A model generated the notes under the pieces. That model was not told where the DNA came from. It made no database searches and saw only the letters and a program-made list of their open reading frames with translations. From assembly GCA_036426205.1 (NCBI GenBank), contig CM071574.1, positions 9,534,864-9,598,863 of the forward strand: a stretch of DNA of 64,000 bases, in the 5' to 3' direction. A program made the position numbers and the translations under genes. Of this stretch, positions 36,870 to 48,426 are shown piece by piece. The DNA is from Ascaphus truei. Lineage: Eukaryota > Chordata > Amphibia > Anura > Ascaphidae. The number at the start of each line of letters is the position of its first letter. Positions within the stretch are counted from its first letter, which is position 1.

Positions 36870-37094
36870 TATATATTATATATTATATAATATTTAAAGC
36901 GCAGAGGGCACCACACATACAGACAAGACAGTGTTTAGTCCCATATGACATGAATATATCAAAGGCTCTTTCGAGCAACCAGAGAATCCGGGAATCCAAG
37001 TAGGCCAGCAGGAGAGACAGCAACAATTATTAGCAAAAAGAATGATATTGTAAAGCAGGCACAAAACACCTGGTAAGAGCCTTTGATTATATAT

Positions 37095-37375
37095 AAAAAA
37101 ACGGGGAGGGGGGGGGGAGAGGGAGAGAAAGAAAAAAGCTGGAGGGATCGGACAAAGCAAACGAAAGGTGGGTGGAGAAGAAGGAAACGAAGAAAAAGAA
37201 GCGAAGTGGGGAGGGAGGGTTAAGAGGAGAGGTGAGAGGGGGTGAAGTGAGAGGGGCGGGGGGGGGGGAGATGGGGAGCTAGTGGGTAGGGCGGGGGGGG
37301 GTGGAATGGGGATCTGGGGATGTGAGAGTGGAAAAGAGAGGGAGGGGGGCCGAAGGGGGGGAGGAGGAGTAGCCG
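37095..37375. repeat. Purine-rich low-complexity tract
   Basis: Long G/A-only DNA (gggggggg and gagaggg runs). Frames on the opposite strand are artefacts. Confidence 0.85.
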
Positions 37376-37393
37376 GAATCGATCATCTCTTAT

Positions 37394-37424
<31 letters not shown>

Positions 37425-38232
37425 CTAAGATATATATATATATATATATATATATAGTGTTTCCCTAGTGCACCCACCACTGATTTTGTACGGAGGCTAA
37501 GCGGGTTTCACGTTTTACGCCTGAATACCGCGATAACACAAATGAAAACCCGTTCGGCAGGAACATGCCACACCGTTCCAGATAGCAGCAAAGTTATCAA
37601 AGCTACTAGAATAGGCCCCAATATGTGTAATCTTTGAAGCTCATATAACAAAATATATTTTCAAGTAATATCTTTCATTTAAATCAGTTATATATTTTAT
37701 TTGAATTCCACTTTCTATTTGCTCTTTAACCACTGAACAGGTACCCAAAGTCTTAGACAACAATTATTGTTCTTAAAGTTAAGTAACTATAGTAAATTAT
37801 TTTATATTGTCCAACGTTATATCACTAGAGATAGATGTTGTTTCTTCAACTAGCCATACTTTTATGGGAAGTGAATAAAATGTTTGATATCCGAATGAAA
37901 CATTGTGACTCACCTTGCTTCAGTATTGTGGATTGAACTTGAGAAAGTGAATTTGAAATGTCAACTGTTTAAAGTATCTGAGCGTAGACAAGTGCAAGTA
38001 TACAGTGTTATGTTGCGCTGTATTGAATTGCCATCAAAATGTCACACTGAAAGTACAAATCTTCAAATGTTAATGGCAGAGGATCCTGCAGAGAGATTAA
38101 ACTTGATACTGCCCTGTCAATGTGAGCACCCAAAAACGTACCACATCTTGGCTGGAAATGCACACGTTACATGTTGTTTGTGCTTTCTAGATGGTGAAGG
38201 ATTTTTTTTTAAAATAATCCCACTAGGTTTAA

Positions 38233-38572
38233 AGCAGGGGGTCTCAGCATCTGAACTGCATTGATATAAGCTCCAGGAACCCTTTGCTTTCTGAGATAGT
38301 TACACTGGAAGGTCATGCCGGTATCTCAGTCCTGTTTAAAGGTCCCTTGGAATGCGGGCCAATAGGAAGCTGCAAGGGATGACGTTGCAGCTTCCTATTG
38401 GCCTGCGGGACCTTTAACCAGACTTTTCTGTGTCCAGCTTGCCGGTAGCAGCCCCTTCCAATGTAATGATCTCGGGAAGCAGAGGGTCCGGAGCTGAAAT
38501 CAACGCGGTTCTGTTCCAGAGACCCCTTGCTTCTCACCTAACAATAAAAATAAAACAAGAGGTAGAGCCACT
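38233..38572. mobile_element. TTAA MITE with palindromic core
   Basis: TTAA at 38229-38232 and 38573-38576. Core arms ccaataggaagctgcaa and ttgcagcttcctattgg pair. Same family as 25492-25931. Confidence 0.7.
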
Positions 38573-38666
38573 TTAATGCTGGGTATAATAAATGGATGAT
38601 AAAATGGTAATTTCTCAGTTAGACTTTCTTTAAACTCTCACTGTGTAAAATGTGTTGTAATTAAAG

Positions 38667-39160
38667 TGTCACCGGCCATGCATTATATCCGTGCAGCAGA
38701 TCTACTGCATACGGCTTCAGCCTCAGTGAGCAGTCGCGCGATCACTGGGGACGAGGCATAAGATGTATCTCTGACGGAATGGGTCATTTTGGTCACGGCC
38801 ATCCCGCTGCGACCAACGTCTCGCCGGTGTTTGCCTTCGGGTTCCGCCGCTGTATCCTCCACCACCGGCTGCTTCTGGAGACGGTGAGTGTTAGGGTAGG
38901 GGGGTTAACTTATTAGGATACGGGGTACATGTTAGGGGTTTTAGCAGTTAGGATAAGGGCTTAAGGTAAAGGGTTTTAGGTTAAGGGGTTAAGGTTTTTA
39001 GGGTAAGGGGTAGCGTTATTATTAGGGGGTGTTAGGGTAAGGGCTAAGGTTAGTGACTTACCGTAGCGGTGAAGCGGCCGGCGGATGAGTGTCCCGGCGG
39101 CAAGGTGAGCAGCGGCTAAACACTGGCAGAGATTTGGTCGCAGCAAAACAGCCGCAACTA
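38667..39160 (+). repeat. Dispersed repeat with telomere-like interior, copy 1
   Basis: GC-rich ends (tcgccggtgtttgcc, gcggccggcggatgag, ggtcgcagcaaaac) enclose about 170 bp of degenerate ttaggg/taaggg units (38888-39060). Confidence 0.65.
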
Positions 39161-40084
39161 AATGTTTAAGACTAATTTCTATATGTAACGTTGATCTCTT
39201 TTCTGGTCACTGTCCCACTCTTTGATATTTTCCCCCATGTTTGTATCAGAGGATTATTCAGTTATTCCCTCCCCATTCTTTGCTTATAGGACTACCCTCG
39301 GTTTATTCTTTTTACCTTTCCCTGTAATAAGCATTTTAATGCTTTGTGTACTGTTTTCCTTTTCATGCAAACGGGGGCTCTGTCTAAATTAGGTTTTGTA
39401 AAAGGAAAACTGTGGGGTTAGTTTGATTTTTAGTGTTTTGGAAAATAACATTTTAGAGGGATTGCTGCTTTTAGTAGCACTGTGTTGGAAACTGTACTAT
39501 AAATCAATTTGCTTCAATATAAACTGAACAGAATTGTCATACAATACATATTGAATTGTTCTATTCAATTTGATTTCCTACTTGACACAATTGCAAACCG
39601 TGCAATGTTTTGTCCATAAAGAGAGAACAAAAAAGAAATGAGTATTAGTCTCCAAAGACCTATTTGCATATACACTTCCAACTCATGTGGGTTATTTCTT
39701 CATTGGCATCGATCTCAACAATTTAAAAGGTTCACAAGACAATAATAAAATGTATATTTCTTTGTTTAAGTTAAATGCTAGATACATTATCTCTTGAATT
39801 CAAAAATAGGGAAATAGTATCAGCATGATGGCTTTAAAACCAATGTTCCACATAGAATATCAGGTAACCCTTTAATGTTTGAGGGACCGGGAACACAGGA
39901 AGATGGAACATACAGTATATATTAAGTGTCGCAACTGGTAGAGTCATTTTGATATGTATCACTGCTCCAGTGAATATTAGTGAGGGTCAAGGGAGAAAAA
40001 AAGTCAGTGGTAGAGAGAATGTATTGAGATGTATCCAATACCTGGTCCACTTTCCAGCAAAGTTGTGTTCAATAAATTCACCAG

Positions 40085-40395
40085 GTCTAAGGTGGCATTA
40101 GGCCAGATCGCCAGTGGTCACGGAGGTACACGTGACGATGTGCACGCTGCACACCAAACACTCACCTCTAGTCAGGCAGGCCCCATTAGCTCCTGGTGTG
40201 TGCGCTCCCCTCTCACGATGGCGTGTCCGCCGGCAGGGAAGTCAAGAATGTTGTCTTCCTGTGCCGCGATGCAGTTACGTGCTCGGCGGGCAGCCAATGG
40301 TAGGGCCCCCATTGCTCCCCTACAGACCGCGGCTGTAATCTGTGCATGCCCCGCGAGGCGCGCATGCAGCAGCGAGCACTGGGGCTGTAGCCTTA
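40085..40395. repeat. CpG-rich block, unidentified
   Basis: GC-rich island in AT-rich intron, with gccgcgatgcag, ctcggcggg and gaggcgcgcatgc. An open frame of 148 codons crosses it on + but has no recognisable domain. Probably a repeat, but an intronic CpG island cannot be excluded. Confidence 0.35.
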
Positions 40396-42288
40396 TCCTC
40401 TATCCTTATCCTCTGCTCCAAGAGACTGTGCTCAATGTAAAAACCAAGATTACCCATTTGGTGTTGGCCAAATGAAAGCAGATGAAGAATTGTGTGCAGT
40501 ATTTTGGAGGATCATTACGATACACCGCTAATGGTGACAGTACTTCACAATGTACGGCAGGTCCCTCTGGAAATGAAGGGGTAAATACCAAAGCCGTTAT
40601 CACCATCTGGATTTTAAGTTTAAGTAAATACAAATCCATGTTTTTCTTTAAAGTGCCGATTTGAGGCGGAAGTAATAAAAACAACCCGTTTTTTTTGGCA
40701 ATCATGATTTCAATTGTTGTGGAGCAGCAGATGATTATGGCGTGCTGTTGTGCCGTCGTTTGTGTGAAGTATATTGCCAATGTGGCGCATTTGTGTTTAT
40801 AATGAACAGCATTATATTTGAAATGCATCCTCAGCTGGGAAAGCAAACACAGGTTACTGCGAATCAAGCTGCTGCTCACTACATCCCAATATGCATAAAG
40901 CTGCTGTTACACGTCCATTAAAATACTCTGAATAGCCCATAAAAAAATAAACTATACCATAAATCATCATTCTTAACAATAGCACAGCGGTCTATCACAT
41001 TTTGCAGCTATACGAATATTTTTGTTATCCAATTGCTAATCAGAGCGACATAACGCAAAATGCAGCGAAAGGTGTTCATTTGTATACTTCAAATAACCAT
41101 TATAGATAAATGATAGTTTAGCCCATAATTCAATACAAGAAACTCACGGGGCGAGTTGTTATGCAATTGGGCTGTGCTTAATTTCCCCACTGTTATTTAG
41201 TGTACTTTGTGCTTTGCAGTCAGATAATCAGCTGAAATCCAAATGCACATAAAGACATACCTGTAACACAAAATATTATTGCTTTTTTTTTTTTTTTTGC
41301 TTTTCAAATATTTTACTGAGATCAGTTTGCAATCCTTCCAGCTCCAATAGATATTAGGAACTACTGATATACTGCTCAGCCTGGGTGGGTCCTAATCTAA
41401 TAACATACCAATAATTATTTGAATCACAAAATAAGTAGTAGAAATAGATTTATTTAGCATTCTAATTTAAAACATAGTTATGAAAAATAATTACATTATT
41501 TTTTTTAATATAATAATAATACATTTATTTATTAATGATTAAACTCTGCTGCGCATGTTGCAGGCTCCTCTAGCATAAGAGGGGCTAAACTCTGAATATC
41601 GTCTACATTCGAATACAGTACTAAAGGAACATCTTCATGGAACAAACTTACTTTTATCTTGTAACATTTTTACTAGAGATATATGAATGTCTTGCACACA
41701 TTGTCCCACATTTTTCATAAATTTCACTAAATTCACCAACATTGCTCATTACAGTACTTGAAAATAAGCCAAACATTTGTGAAAATCTGGCATTTACTTA
41801 TTGTACTTGTGAGCTCCAAATACTGTCACTTCTACTCCATACGGAGAGATATCTGTGACCACGCCTGAGATACAGTACCCAGGAAATGTGTCACTTTAAC
41901 CAATTTGACTATATTTTGAATATTCAAATGAGCTTATTTCCCATGTACCGCAGGCGTGTTCCCAGGTATGTCCCCGCATGACTGTATTTGTACTGTAGGT
42001 AAATGGGCCCTCTACTAAATAGGACTTTCTCTCTAAAATGAAACTTGACAAACATTTAAAAGAGGCCAATCTATCGGAGTTCACGAACCTAGGCGAATAT
42101 TTCACGCACCTAATTTTTACCACGCTGAGGATCTAAATACGGTGATAGAACCTTCCGTCCCCCTGAACGGATTTCACGTCGTATTAATCTTTAATCCGCC
42201 CCCGTTGTAAATATGTAGTGCTCACTCGCACTTGTTGCACGGATTCGAATTGTTAAAAGGTCTCCCCCTTTTTCTGTTCCCATGACAG

Positions 42289-42422
42289 GTGTACGAGGCA
42301 GTCCCGTGTTCGAGCGAATGCAATCAGTATTCTTGGGTGCCGGAGCCCTGGTCTGCCTGCAAGCTGAACAGCGAGGAAAAGTCAGCTAGCTGCGGAGAGG
42401 GAATACAAATCAGGACGATACG
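42289..42422 (+). CDS. THSD7B: THSD7B-like internal coding exon B
   Basis: This 134-bp exon encodes VYEAVPCSSEC through CGEGIQIRTIR (44 codons plus 2 bases). The acceptor is catgacag|GTG and the donor is ATACG|gtgggt. It starts in phase 0, matching the end of exon A, and ends in phase 2. The residues finish the previous TSR (VPCSSEC) and begin the next THSD7-type repeat, with NQYSWVPEPWSAC and the CGEGIQ motif. The split Arg codon (CG plus A from the next exon) is followed by a Cys, giving the R-C-V junction expected in the family. A donor two codons further downstream would add WVR and disrupt that junction, so it was rejected. Neighbours: the 35-kb intron upstream and a 5.5-kb intron downstream. 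Confidence 0.9.
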
Positions 42423-43186
42423 GTGGGTGAGGAGAGCAGCAGTGCATCTCGCCGAGTAAGAGGAGTTAGAAAAAGCAATCTGCTATGAATACAGTAACTG
42501 CTTTGCAATGACACAACATAATGCACATCTGGCAAGTGTGTTGCATCGTGGAATTTAAAAATGCTATTCAAACGGCATATAATGCCCGACAGGGTTGGCG
42601 TGACAAAGCACAAAGCCATATTTATTAGAAAGTCGTCTCAATGCCAGCACATTAGAGTGTAGCCACCTGTGTTGCACCCACTCATAATGCAGAAGATTGC
42701 GGTATAATACAGAATATTACCGAATTTCCATAGGATTCAATGGCAATAATGCAGAATATCACAGAATATCCCACTATAACAGGAGGTTGGAATAACCCTG
42801 GCTATGTCTGTAGGTATACATGTGTAATCATTAGCATGTTTTGGCTGTACAATCTGTCAGAGATATTGGAAAGCAGAGTACTTTTACATGTCTTCTTCAC
42901 CTCTCTGCTTTTATATAATCATTAGGCTTCACATCCAGCTAATTAGGCAGCAAACCCATTATTTCTAATCAGGGATACAGCAGGTATTTTAATCTGTCCC
43001 AAAAAGAAATCTGAAAGTGACCATATCCCCAGACTTATAAATGTTAAAAGGAAAAGGAAACTTCACGGCAGACAGCATTAAAGTCAAAATGGTGACATCA
43101 ACATGTGCCTTTTTTGTTAATTGACTGCTGTGTGTTGCAGGGGGAAACTGCCTTTCAAGCAGCAATATCTGTTTTTGTTTTATTAA

Positions 43187-43521
43187 AGGGTTGAAGCAGG
43201 GGGTCTCTGGAGCGGAACCCTGTTAAGTTCAGCACAGGGGACACCCTACTTCCAGAGATTCCTCCTAGGGGGCGCCGGCATCTCTGCAGAGTTTAAAGTC
43301 CAGGTCAGGTGGGCCAATAGGGGGCCGCACCAGATGAGGTCACGACTTCCTATTGGCCCGGGTGACATTTAAGCTGCCATTAGATTAAAGATCACAGTTT
43401 CTCTGCTTGCTGGGATACCAGCACCACCACGGAGGTCAGTATCTCTGGAAGAAGCGGGTCCCTGGAGCTGAAATTAACAAATAAATAGTTTGTTTTTTTT
43501 AAGGTAACTCCTATTGTTGCT
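43187..43521. mobile_element. TTAA MITE
   Basis: TTAA at 43183-43186 and 43522-43525. Interior gaagcagggggtctctgg and ggaagaagcgggtccctgg pair with the family at 25492 and 38233. Confidence 0.65.
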
Positions 43522-43943
43522 TTAAAGCAGTTGGCAAAATAATATAGATAAAAGAGCAGTTTTGAGGAAAACTTGTAAAATCATCTAGATACACGGGCAT
43601 TTTTTTTTAAAATGAAGATCTAATTAATCAACACGCCACATTTTACCGGATTTATATAAATCAGTTGATTAGTCACACATCTGTAGGGAACCTGATCTGG
43701 CGATATTGCTGCTGTTTCGTGATCTCACGGACACAGCCACAGAGCACGTTACCTGGGAGGATGAAATAGATACTTTCTTCTTGGTATTTGTGACATGAGA
43801 TTCAGGTCTTAATACATCTCTGACGTACAGTTCAGATGAGGGAGTGAAACACTCTGGAGCTGAGGAAAAAGAGAAGACATATTTGATCGATTAGTCTTGG
43901 CTTCAAATCCTGACACTTCATCATTGGAGTATGTGTGCTAGAA

Positions 43944-44144
43944 AAGGGGGGCTTAACTCCAGTCCTCATGCCCCCCTTCCCAACAGGTCAGGTTTTCAGG
44001 ATATCGCAGCTTCAGCACAGGTGGATCAATCAGAAGCTCAGTTGAAGACTGAGCCTCTGATTGAGCCACCTGTGCTGAAGCAGGGATATCCTGAAAACCT
44101 GACCTGCTGGGGGGTGGCACGAGGACTGGAATTGAGCCCCCCTG
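43944..44144. mobile_element. hAT hairpin MITE
   Basis: About 200 bp palindrome with arms gcttaactccagtcctcat and gaggactggaattgagc, and the family core ggatatcctgaaaacctgac. Flanks show no matching 8-mer. Confidence 0.8.
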
Positions 44145-44756
44145 TGGCACCTGATTTAGGAGATGAATTTGACCTATTCACACTATAGTGTATTTACAAT
44201 TCTTCGTACCTATTGAGAATTGGGAATAGTTTATAGTGTGCATGATGGGTTAAGTAAATACAAAAATGACAGTTTGAATGTTAACTCGATTTATTTACTG
44301 TAAATGTTTGTGGAGGTTATGCATTTGTGGAGGTTATGCATTTGGGATGCAAGAATAAAAAGGCGACTTACAAATTAAATGGAGATATATTGGGGGAATC
44401 CTTGATGGAGAAGGATTTAGGAGGGCTTGTAGACAGCAGGCTTAGCAATAGTGCCCAATGTCATGCAGTAGCTGCAAAGGCAAACAAGATCTTATCTTGC
44501 ATCAAACGAGCAATGGATGGAAGGGAAGTAAACATAATTATGCCCCTTTACAAAGCATTAGTAAGACCACACCTTGAATATGGAGTACAATTTTTGGCAC
44601 CAATCGTAAGAAAATACATTATGGAACTAGAGAGAGTGCAGAGAAGAGCCACCAAATTAATAAAGGGGATGGACATTGTAACTTATGAGGAGAGGCTAGC
44701 TAAATTATATTTATTTACATTAGAAAAGAGGCGTCTAAGAGGGGATATGATAACTA

Positions 44757-45822
44757 CAGGTAAACCCCGTTATAACGCGGTCCTCGGGGTCCACCCCGAG
44801 ACCACCGCGTTACTAACGGGGTCGCGGGGAAAAAAAATGGCCGCCGCTTTAGCGCATATTCATCCTGCGGGACAGGAGATGGGAGCGGGGATGTCCCTCT
44901 GGTCCCCGCTTCCCCCTGTCACCGCGGGACAGGCCGTGGGACAGGAGATGGGAGCGGGGATGTCCCTCCGGTCCCCGCTTCCCCCTGTCCCCGCGTGACA
45001 GGCCGCGGGATGGGAGGGGGGATGCCCCTCCGGTCCCCGCTTCAGGAGGAGCAGAGGGAACTGGCAGGCAACATCCACACCTCACGAGCCGCACGGCGCA
45101 TGCGCACGCGCACGGCGAACGTGAGGGGTGCCTGCATAAGTTTCCTAAAGTGATCGCTGTCGGGATGTGCTGCTTTGGAGACAGGTAAGCACAGTCTCCG
45201 GAAGACCGCTAACCCCCCCCCGCCGCAGCACAGGGCCCGCCGTAGCGCAGGGTCGTCCTGCCACTCAGCCGCAGCGCAGGGCCCCTCCACCCCCCCACAG
45301 CACAATGACGTCCCACCCCCTGCCCCGGGCCGTAACACCAACCTAGAGGGGAGGGGGACACACCGGACGCTCGGACACCCTTTCCCCTTGCTGTGAGGGG
45401 GTTAATGTTGAAGAGGCACCACAGAGGTTGGGTTACCTTGCTGTGTGTGTGTGTGTGAGCAGTGTGCAGTGTGTGTCAGTGTGAGCAGTGTGTGTGCAGT
45501 GTGTGTCAGTGTGAGCAGTGTGTCAGTGTGTGAAGTGTGAGCAATGAGCAGTGTCTGTGCAGTGTGTGTCAGTGTGAGCAGTGTGTGTGCAGTGTGCAGT
45601 GTGTGTCAGTGTGAGCAATGAGCAGTGTGTTTGCAGTGTGTGCAGTGTGAGCAATGAGCAGTGTGTGTGCAGTGAGTGTGTGCAGTGTGCAAAAAAAAAA
45701 AAAATTTGAAAAAAATGTTTTTTTTTTAATTTTTTTTTTTTTTTTTTAAACGGGAGCCACGGGAAAACCGCGTTATAACCGAATCGCGGTATAGCGAGGC
45801 GCGTTATAATGGGGTTTACCTG
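44757..45822. mobile_element. pogo/Tigger-type element inserted in a LINE
   Basis: TA at 44755-44756 and 45823-45824. Inverted termini caggtaaaccccgttataac and ttataatggggtttacctg. 1,066 bp with a CpG-rich left half, a gtgtgtgcagtgtgtgtcag minisatellite (45437-45690) and an A/T run (45691-45748). No transposase domain, so non-autonomous. Confidence 0.85.
45437..45690. repeat. GTGTGCAGTGTGAGCA-type minisatellite
   Basis: Irregular higher-order repeat of gtgtgtgcagt and gtgagcagt blocks inside the pogo/Tigger-type element. Confidence 0.9.
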
Positions 45823-46629
45823 TATATACAAATATATTCAGGGACAATACAAGGAGCTTTCAAAAGAACTATTCATCCCACGGGCAGTACAAAGGACTCG
45901 GGGCATCCCTTTAGGTTGGAGGAAAGGAAATTTCACCAGCAACAAAGGAAAGGGTTCTTTACAGTAAGGGCAGTTAAAATGTGGAATTCATTACCCATGG
46001 AGACTGTGATGGCAGATACAATAGATTTGTTCAAAAAAAGGTTGGACATCTTTTTAGATGGGAAAGGTATACAGGGATATACCAAATAAGTATACATGGG
46101 AAGGATGTTGATCCAGGGATTAATCCGACTGCCAATTCTTGGAGTAAGGAAGGAATTAATTTTTCCCCTTAATGGGGGTTTTTTTTTGCCTTCCTCTGGA
46201 TCAATAAGTAAGTATAGATATAGAATAAAGTATCTGTTGTCTAAATTTAGCATAGGTTGAACTTGATGGAAGTACGTCTTTTTTCCACCTCATCTACTAT
46301 GTAACTATGTAACTATGTAAGGTGTTACACCTCTCTGTGACATATTCAGAAAGAAAACCATTTTGATCTATTTTAATCAGAGGCCGTTTTATATGATTGA
46401 AATATAACATAATAAGAACTTGGCTCAAGTCAGGTTGAGAGGGGAAAAGGAAATAAGCAGCAGACAGTTAAAATGAATGATAACCCAGATGTGTATTTCG
46501 GGATTTTAACATGTACTGTGTGACACTGATCGTTGGAATGAGGCCCAAAGTAACAGTAACAGGTAGTGGGCTATGTACCGTATCCCCGTCTCATGGCTTC
46601 AAAACTGCAGCACACAAAATAAAACTGTG

Positions 46630-46915
46630 TAGGACATTTGGTCGTGGCTGTTTCACCGCGACCAAATGACTTCCATCACTTCGCCGTGACTCACCCTGCT
46701 ACTGGGACCTGTCACCGCCGGCCGCTTTGCCATCAAGGTAAATGCCTAAACCCGTAACCTAAAGCCTTGCCCCAAAAACCTTACCCTAAAACCCTTTAAA
46801 TTAACCCCCTACCCTAAGTATTAAAACCCCTTTAAATTAACCCCTACCTAACCACAAAAAAACCCTTAAATTAACCTCCTACCCTAAACACTAAAACGGA
46901 CCTTAGAAGTTGCCG
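46630..46915 (-). repeat. Dispersed repeat with telomere-like interior, copy 2
   Basis: Opposite orientation to 38667-39160: ggtcgtggctgtttcaccgc, then ccgccggccgc, then degenerate ccctaa/cctaaa units (46745-46890). Confidence 0.65.
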
Positions 46916-47969
46916 GCAGGAGATCCCAGCAGCAGAACGGCTGTGCCGTATGAAACACAGATTATAGTGAGCTGTATCAAATTTTGCATCTGTGTGTCAA
47001 TTTTTATCTTATACTTGCATCCCCCCAAAATGGACAAGAATGAATTGGCGTATTTCCAGCTTGCAATTGCATCCAATGTAGGGAACTCTTTGTTTGACAC
47101 AAACGCAAGCAGAAAATGGAACAGTGCATTATAAACTAACTTTGATGAGCATTTACGTACATACTGTATATCACCCCCCACCATTCTATCCATTGGGACT
47201 CTGATACATCAACCCACAGAGCTGTCAATATGATGGAACTCAAGCACCTTTTTGTCATATAGGGACCGTTGGCCACAAGATAACGGATGGACTAATATGA
47301 AAGAGGTTTTAAATGCTGCTTGTGACACTTGCATGTTAGTGACACATTTACAATACAAGACTGAGGGAATAAACCTGACATTGCATGATTGTAATCCAGC
47401 ATCCCAGTTCCCTGTCACATTTAAAAGCCGATAATGATGGTTAACATCTCTGGATCTGAACATCGTACAGGGCTGTGATAAGATTCTGGTGCTCCTGTGC
47501 TTTGCAACTTTATTCTTGTTCTTGGAGTAATTGTATATTTTCCTATAATTATACTTAAACTTAGAAAAAAATGTGCAACAACTGTACCACAGGGCTTGAA
47601 TATTTAGTTGCTTTGTGATTATTGGAACAAATCATTAGTGGGGTGAATCATGAGTGTTATGGCTTTTCTCTGGAAACCTTACAAGGTTTATTTGCTGTAT
47701 TTTGTTACATTGTAACAGTATGTACAGTAGTTCATATGTATTTCAACTTGTTATTGAAGTAGGGAGCACAGCTTGCTAAAATACTAGTAATGGTTGACCA
47801 AAAGCACAATCGTAGAGTAGATCAAAGGAGCACATGAGAGTACTAATAGAGCATACAGGTACTTGTGTATCTATTTGGTGATTGTACAGTACTGTACAGT
47901 ATGAACGTTTGTGTCATGCAAATATTCACAGGATTGTAACAATGATTGTGACTTTGTCCTTTCTGTTAG

Positions 47970-48123
47970 ATGTGTAAATATTTCAGAAGATGCTGAAGGT
48001 GCCTTTGTTAATGACACAAATTGTTACCACCTGGAAATTGCCCCTGCACGACAAACGTGTACTCTTTCCTGCCCTGGCGAGTGTGTGATGTCAAAATGGG
48101 GACAGTGGAGTAAATGTCCAGAG
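47970..48123 (+). CDS. THSD7B: THSD7B-like internal coding exon C
   Basis: This 154-bp exon encodes (R)CVNISEDAEG through WGQWSKCPE. The acceptor is tttctgttag|A and the donor is CCAGAG|gtattt. It enters in phase 2 and leaves in phase 0. Visible elements are a CxLSCPGEC cysteine cluster closing one TSR and a new TSR start with WGQWSKC (W-x-x-W-x-x-C, a C-mannosylation-type site). Two N-glycosylation sequons, NIS and NDT, lie in the N-terminal half, which fits an extracellular protein. The CPGECVMSKWGQWSKCP stretch resembles THSD7B more than THSD7A as I recall them. The open frame runs past the donor for 18 codons before a stop, but that extension has no TSR character. Confidence 0.9.
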
Positions 48124-48292
48124 GTATTTATTTCAACTTCTGTTTTATATACAAAGGAAAGGTGTCTCACGAAATAGCACTGCTTGGTAAATATGGCACC
48201 TAATCAATAGAATCCAGGGGTGTTTTAATAACAAATAAATGGTTTATTACAATGAGATAAAAAAAAAATACATATAATACCATCGGCTAGAT

Positions 48293-48426
48293 CAGGGGTG
48301 GCCAACTCTGGTTTTAAGGATATCCTTTTTTCAGCACATGTGGCTCAATCAGTGACCCAGTTAATGACTGATATCCTTGAAAGCTGACCTGTGGGTGGCC
48401 CTGAGCACTGGAGTTGGCCACCCCTG
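48293..48426. mobile_element. hAT hairpin MITE, short
   Basis: Ends caggggtggccaactc and gttggccacccctg. Flanks ggctagat (48285-48292) and ggctgaat (48427-48434) match at 7 of 8. Confidence 0.88.

Larger units (their letters stand above)
7160..42288 (+). other. 35.1-kb intron between exons A and B
   Basis: The donor after 7159 is gtgagg and the acceptor before 42289 is gacag. No additional TSR-like exon was seen on the + strand inside, and exons A and B join in frame with family-like order, so it is read as one intron. The recognisable content is listed as separate repeats. I see no gene or clear element in 7160-8530, 10550-11500, 12600-13770, 17420-18060, 23065-23640, 25940-26800, 27680-28640, 33550-34270, 35400-36040, 37460-38225, 39170-40080 and 40400-42288. 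These are mostly AT-rich unique sequence. Confidence 0.8.
44305..46320 (+). pseudogene. CR1-like LINE 3' end, split by a DNA element
   Basis: The first part (44305-44756) encodes the end of a reverse transcriptase: EKDLGGLVDSRLSNSAQCHA, KANKILSCIKRAM, YKALVRPHLEYGVQFLAP, LERVQRRATKLIKGM, YEERLAKLYLFTLEKRRL and RGDM. These are typical of the CR1 group. The frame is broken by the insertion at 44757-45822, after which it resumes near 45841 with the family C-terminal block MWNSLPMETVMADTIDLF and FLDGKGIQGY. The 3' UTR ends in an 8-bp repeat tail actatgta x3 (46293-46319), as CR1/L2 elements do. It is 5'-truncated. The family is the same as the minus copy at 58947-63540. Confidence 0.85.
42423..47969 (+). 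other. 5.5-kb intron between exons B and C
   Basis: It contains a TTAA MITE (43187-43521), a hAT hairpin MITE (43944-44144), a CR1-like LINE 3' part split by a pogo/Tigger-type element (44305-46320) and a telomere-like repeat copy (46630-46915). Segments 42424-43180 and 46920-47969 show no gene or recognised repeat. Confidence 0.8.

Noticed and set aside
37220..37480. Minus frame with Pro-rich and Ile/Tyr runs
   Set aside because: Translation of a purine tract and (TA)n repeat.
38888..39060. Interstitial telomere from a chromosome fusion
   Set aside because: Units are degenerate and the flanks match another reversed copy at 46630-46915, so it is part of a dispersed repeat.
40029..40475. 148-codon + frame in a CpG-rich block
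   Set aside because: No domain, no splice or start evidence, and compositional bias alone explains the absence of stops. Probably a repeat.
40406..40879. 157-codon minus frame
   Set aside because: No recognisable motif, biased composition and no conserved neighbours. Not supported as a gene.
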